NCBI GenBank assembly: GCA_003135055.1
Contig: PLDF01000482.1
Span: forward strand, 1 to 32,091
Source of the DNA: Bryobacterales bacterium
Lineage (GTDB): Bacteria; Acidobacteriota; Terriglobia; Bryobacterales; Bryobacteraceae
DNA length: 32,091 bases
Direction of reading: 5' to 3'
The notes beneath the pieces are model-generated. The model saw nothing but the letters and a program-made list of their open reading frames with translations, did not search any database and was not told the DNA's origin. Position numbers and translations under genes: made by a program. Below are positions 29,075 through 32,091 of this stretch, piece after piece (position 1 is the stretch's first letter; each line of letters starts with the position of its first letter).

Positions 29075-31177
29075 CTACTCCTTAACAGCCTTCAGCTTCT
29101 CGCGCTGTTCCTTCAAAACCGCTCTGCGGCTCAGCTTGATTTTGTTGCCTTCGAGCGCCAGCACCTTCACCAGAATCTGGTCGCCCTCCTTCAGCTCGTC
29201 GCGTACTTCCTTGATGCGGTTTTCGGCGATCTCGCTGATGTGCAGCAACCCGTCGGTGCCCGGGAAAATCTCGACGAACGCTCCGAAATCCACCAGCCGC
29301 ACCACTTTGCCCAGGTAGGTCTTGCCCACTTCGGCAGTCGCCGTGATATCGGTGATGATCTGGATCGCCCTGTTCGCCGAAGCCTCGTCGGCCGATGCCA
29401 CGTGGATGGTGCCATCGTCTTCGACGTCGATCTTCACGCCCGTCTGCTCGATGATTCCACGAATCACTTTGCCGCCCGGTCCGATGACGTCTCGAATCTT
29501 ATCGGTCGGAATGTGAAGCGTGTAAATCCGCGGCGCGTATTGCGAAATGCTGCTGCTGGCCGCGCCCAGAGCGGCGTACATCTTGTCGAGGATGAAGAGG
29601 CGGCCGCGGCGCGCCTGCTCCAGCGCCTGCTCCATGATGGCGGTGGTGATGTTGGGCACCTTGATATCCATCTGGAGTCCGGTGATGCCTTCGCGCGTGC
29701 CGGCGACTTTGAAATCCATATCGCCGTAGTGGTCTTCCGCGCCCGCGATGTCGGTCAGAATGGCGTAGTCCTTCCCTTCGAGCACCAGGCCCATCGCCAC
29801 CCCGCCCACGTGAGAAGCCAGCGGCGCGCCCGCGCTCATCAGCGCCAATGATGCGCCGCAAACCGTAGCCATAGAGCTGGAACCGTTCGATTCCAGAATG
29901 TCGCTGACCACGCGCATGGTATACGGGAACTTGCTCTCATCGGGAATCAACGCCGTCAGCGCGCGTTCCGCCAGCGCGCCATGCCCGATTTCGCGACGCC
30001 CGGGGCCGCGCATGAAACCGGTTTCGCCCACGCTGAACGGCGGGAAGTTGTAGTGCAGCATGAAGCGCTTCGACGCCTCGCCCGGCTCCAGCAGCTCGAT
30101 ACGCTGCTCGTCGTCCTTCGTACCCAGCGTCACCGTTACCAGCGCCTGCGTTTCGCCGCGCGTGAACAGCGCGGAACCGTGCGTGCGCGGCAGCACGCCC
30201 GTCTCAATGGCGATCTCACGGATCTCGTCGAACGCGCGCCCATCCGGACGGCGGTGCTTCTTCAGCATCTCGTCGCGGAAGATGCGCTCCTTCAGCGCTT
30301 CGTAACACTTCACCGCTTCGGGACGCTGCTCTTCCGGCGTGGCTTCGACAATCTTCTTCTTCAGCGCGGAAATCCGCGAGTAGCTTTCCAGCTTCTCGTA
30401 CTTCTGCGTGTCTAAAGCGTCGCTCAACTCTTCGCGCACCTTGGAAACAGTCGCGTAGAGTTCTTCGTTCAGCACCGGCGAAGCGAATTCGCGCTTCGGC
30501 TTGCCACAGGCCGCAACCAGCTTGCGGATGCCGGCGGCGATCTTCTTGCAGCACTCGTGGCCGAACTCGATCGCGCCCAGGACCTCCGCCTCGGAGACCT
30601 GCTGCGCGCCCGCTTCCACCATCACGATGCCCCCTTCAGTGCCGGCCACCACGATATTGAGCTTCGATTCGCGACCTTCCGTGTAGCTGGCGTTGGCGAT
30701 GTACTTGCCGTCCTTCATGCTGACGCGAACGCCGCCCAGCACGTGCGGGAACGGAATATCCGAAATCGCCAGGGCCGCCGCCGTGCCCGCGATGGCGAGC
30801 GAGTTCGGGTCCTGCTCGGGATCGGCCGAGATCACCATGGCGATGATCTGCGTTTCGTACAAAAACCCTTCCGGAAACAGCGGCCGGATGGGCCGGTCGA
30901 TCAACCGGCTGGTGAGAACTTCTTTTTCCGAGGGACGTCCCTCGCGTTTGATGAAGCCGCCCGGAATCTTTCCGGCGGAGTAAGTGAATTCGCGGTAATC
31001 CACGGTGAGCGGGAAAAACCCGGCTCCCGGCTTGGGCTCTTGCGCCATGCATGCGGAGACAAGCACCACTGCGTCCCCTGAGCGAACGACAACCGCGCCG
31101 TTCGCCTGTTTGGCCATCTTTCCCGTTTCCAGGGTGATAATACGGCCGCCCAGGTCAATTTCAACTGTGTGAACCAT
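29075..31177 (-). CDS. pnp: Polyribonucleotide nucleotidyltransferase (PNPase)
   Basis: A 700-residue 3'-5' phosphorolytic exoribonuclease and RNA-degradosome component. Domains in order: first RNase PH domain (about 10-140), helical linker (about 145-235), second RNase PH domain (about 320-460, with SNGSSSMATVCGASLALMSAGAP and GDMDFKVAGTREGITGLQMDIK), KH domain (about 552-615, IGPGGKVIRGIIEQTG) and S1 domain (about 620-690, GKVVRLVDFGAFVEIFPGTDGLLHISEIA). The length is normal. GGAGG lies 13 nt before the ATG, a wide spacing. The 250-bp leader after rpsO (31178-31427) contains no gene or clear terminator; in other bacteria this leader is where PNPase controls its own mRNA. Confidence 0.97.
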   Translation of the reverse strand: MVHTVEIDLGGRIITLETGKMAKQANGAVVVRSGDAVVLVSACMAQEPKPGAGFFPLTVDYREFTYSAGKIPGGFIKREGRPSEKEVLTSRLIDRPIRPLFPEGFLYETQIIAMVISADPEQDPNSLAIAGTAAALAISDIPFPHVLGGVRVSMKDGKYIANASYTEGRESKLNIVVAGTEGGIVMVEAGAQQVSEAEVLGAIEFGHECCKKIAAGIRKLVAACGKPKREFASPVLNEELYATVSKVREELSDALDTQKYEKLESYSRISALKKKIVEATPEEQRPEAVKCYEALKERIFRDEMLKKHRRPDGRAFDEIREIAIETGVLPRTHGSALFTRGETQALVTVTLGTKDDEQRIELLEPGEASKRFMLHYNFPPFSVGETGFMRGPGRREIGHGALAERALTALIPDESKFPYTMRVVSDILESNGSSSMATVCGASLALMSAGAPLASHVGGVAMGLVLEGKDYAILTDIAGAEDHYGDMDFKVAGTREGITGLQMDIKVPNITTAIMEQALEQARRGRLFILDKMYAALGAASSSISQYAPRIYTLHIPTDKIRDVIGPGGKVIRGIIEQTGVKIDVEDDGTIHVASADEASANRAIQIITDITATAEVGKTYLGKVVRLVDFGAFVEIFPGTDGLLHISEIAENRIKEVRDELKEGDQILVKVLALEGNKIKLSRRAVLKEQREKLKAVKE

Positions 31178-31427
31178 TCGTGTTTTAAAACCTCCATTCG
31201 GCGGGGAACCAGTCCCGGCCGATCAATCCGGCGCCCGTTCAGGGAAGCCGTTTGAGACTGGAGTTGACAGGATGAGTGGCCGGAACACAACGGGCAATAC
31301 GCCATAATTGGCTAACAAGCCTGGCGAACAAGCCGCCGCGCCCCAACCAAGTGGGTATGCAGCTCGAAAGCGATCCGCAAGACTGCCGGGACAACCGGCC
31401 GACAACGGGCCGCCTTCAACGAACGAA

Positions 31428-31697
31428 CTAGCGTCGAATGCCCAGCCGTTGCAGAACCGTCTTATAGCGTTCGGGATCCGTATTGCGCAGGTACGTCAAA
31501 AGCCGACGGCGCTTCGCTACCAGTGTGAGCAGTCCCTTGCGGGACCCGTGGTCCTTGCGATGCGTCTTGAAGTGCTCCGTCAGCATCGTGATCCGCTGAC
31601 TCAATAAGGCAATCTGCACTTCTGGCGACCCAGTGTCGGATTTGTGGCGCTGATTGGAAATAAAAATCTGCCGCTTTGCTTCAACCGCCAGTGCCAT
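31428..31697 (-). CDS. rpsO: 30S ribosomal protein S15
   Basis: An 89-residue protein of the small ribosomal subunit that binds the three-way junction of 16S rRNA. The sequence SDTGSPEVQIALLSQRITMLTEHFKTHRKDHGSRKGLLTLVAKRRRLLTYLR is the S15 signature, and the length is exactly that of the family. It lies upstream of pnp, the arrangement conserved across bacteria, and is probably co-transcribed with it. AAGGAG (31711-31716) stands 13 nt before the ATG, the same wide spacing as for pnp. No convincing -35/-10 pair was found between the gene and 31810. Confidence 0.97.
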   Translation of the reverse strand: MALAVEAKRQIFISNQRHKSDTGSPEVQIALLSQRITMLTEHFKTHRKDHGSRKGLLTLVAKRRRLLTYLRNTDPERYKTVLQRLGIRR

Positions 31698-31810
31698 TCT
31701 AGGGGTAAAACTCCTTGTCTTCTCTTAATCTCGTTTTGATACAGCCAGTAGGATAACACAAGTGGCAAGTGGGCAGGCCCCTTCCAAATCGGCCGCTCGT
31801 CTCAAAGCTC

Positions 31811-32091
31811 TTACGGAAGCAGGCTCTCATGTGCTGGTTCGAACAGTTCGAGGTCCGTGAATCGCCTGAAATCCGCCCCGTTGCAGGTGAAGAGCTTCGT
31901 CGCGCCGCGGGCGAGCGTTCTCGGTACGATTTGCAGGTCGAACACATGCGGACCTCGCACCGGGCCGGTCTTGATTAGAAGGATCTCAAATTGTACAGCC
32001 TCGCCTTGCCACTTACCCCACCCCTGGGGCAAACCAGATCCGCGACGCAAACTCCGCTTCCTCCGCTGTTGCCTTTGACCTTTCATCCCCA
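31811..32091 (-). pseudogene. PIN-domain (VapC-like) toxin fragment, cut by the window edge
   Basis: The last 45 residues of this minus-strand frame read VRGPHVFDLQIVPRTLARGATKLFTCNGADFRRFTDLELFEP. This is the C-terminal third of a PIN-domain ribonuclease, with the conserved Asp of the VFD motif, the T-x-N motif and the final DF. The preceding residues (RRKRSLRRGSGLPQGWGKWQGEAVQFEILLIKTG) fit the family poorly. The N-terminal acidic residues would lie beyond the window. It is either the end of a complete gene with an unusual middle or a frameshifted relic. No VapB antitoxin is visible. Confidence 0.55.

Noticed and set aside
31178..31427. Small RNA or riboswitch in the rpsO-pnp leader
   Set aside because: I could not find a convincing stable structure or a known riboswitch motif by eye.
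1..32091. tRNA or rRNA genes
   Set aside because: No conserved tRNA arms or rRNA segments were recognised on either strand, though no covariance search could be run.

Overview
The window looks like high-GC chromosomal DNA of an acidobacterium, most likely of the Solibacter/Bryobacter type. The reasons are a decayed copy of the acidobacterial TIGR03435 family (25021-25490), an Oar-like TonB-dependent receptor with an N-terminal carboxypeptidase-regulatory domain, a BlaI/M56 pair, a KdtA-LpxK fusion, and a very large number of palindromic intergenic repeats. lpxC and kdtA-lpxK show a Gram-negative cell with lipid A. This is inference from family knowledge; no database was searched.

Layout. 1-2.9 kb (minus strand) is accessory DNA: an IS91-type transposase fragment translationally coupled to a tyrosine recombinase, then two toxin-antitoxin operons (mazEF-like, higBA-like). 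3.0-12.1 kb carries a DUF4097-type lipoprotein, an orphan HicB-like antitoxin that seems to have lost its start, a large secreted S9 peptidase, a BlaI-M56 sensor/repressor pair and a TonB-dependent receptor. 12.1-13.5 kb is a second accessory patch: a decayed nucleotidyltransferase fragment, an intact mazEF-like operon, a nucleotidyltransferase pair with a damaged active site, and a fragment of a mazF 3' end. The order suggests an old tandem duplication that decayed reciprocally.

13.5-16.7 kb holds an ArsC/Spx-like protein and then a minimal bacterial-microcompartment locus: one BMC-H shell protein, one CoA-acylating aldehyde dehydrogenase with two helix-like tail segments, and, in the same frame just past its stop codon, a Pro/Ala linker plus a roughly 46-residue EutQ-like module. 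A conserved-looking acidic protein follows. 16.9-21.6 kb has recJ with two tandem C-terminal zinc ribbons, a degraded RES-Xre toxin-antitoxin pair and pyruvate kinase. 22.5-28.9 kb has lpxC, a flavoprotein disulfide reductase, the TIGR03435 pseudogene, a TonB C-terminal-domain protein, the KdtA-LpxK fusion and a divergent secreted protein. The window ends with the classic rpsO-pnp pair (minus strand) and a truncated PIN-domain toxin.

Two themes recur. First, at least seven toxin-antitoxin-like modules, several broken, lie in 32 kb, and the three intact ones have predicted promoters that place the transcript start at or within about 10 nt of the start codon. Second, nearly every gene boundary carries a palindromic element, often two short hairpins in a row. 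In the best pair (16810-16925) box and loop are conserved while one stem differs in sequence but keeps perfect pairing, which points to selection on single-stranded structure.
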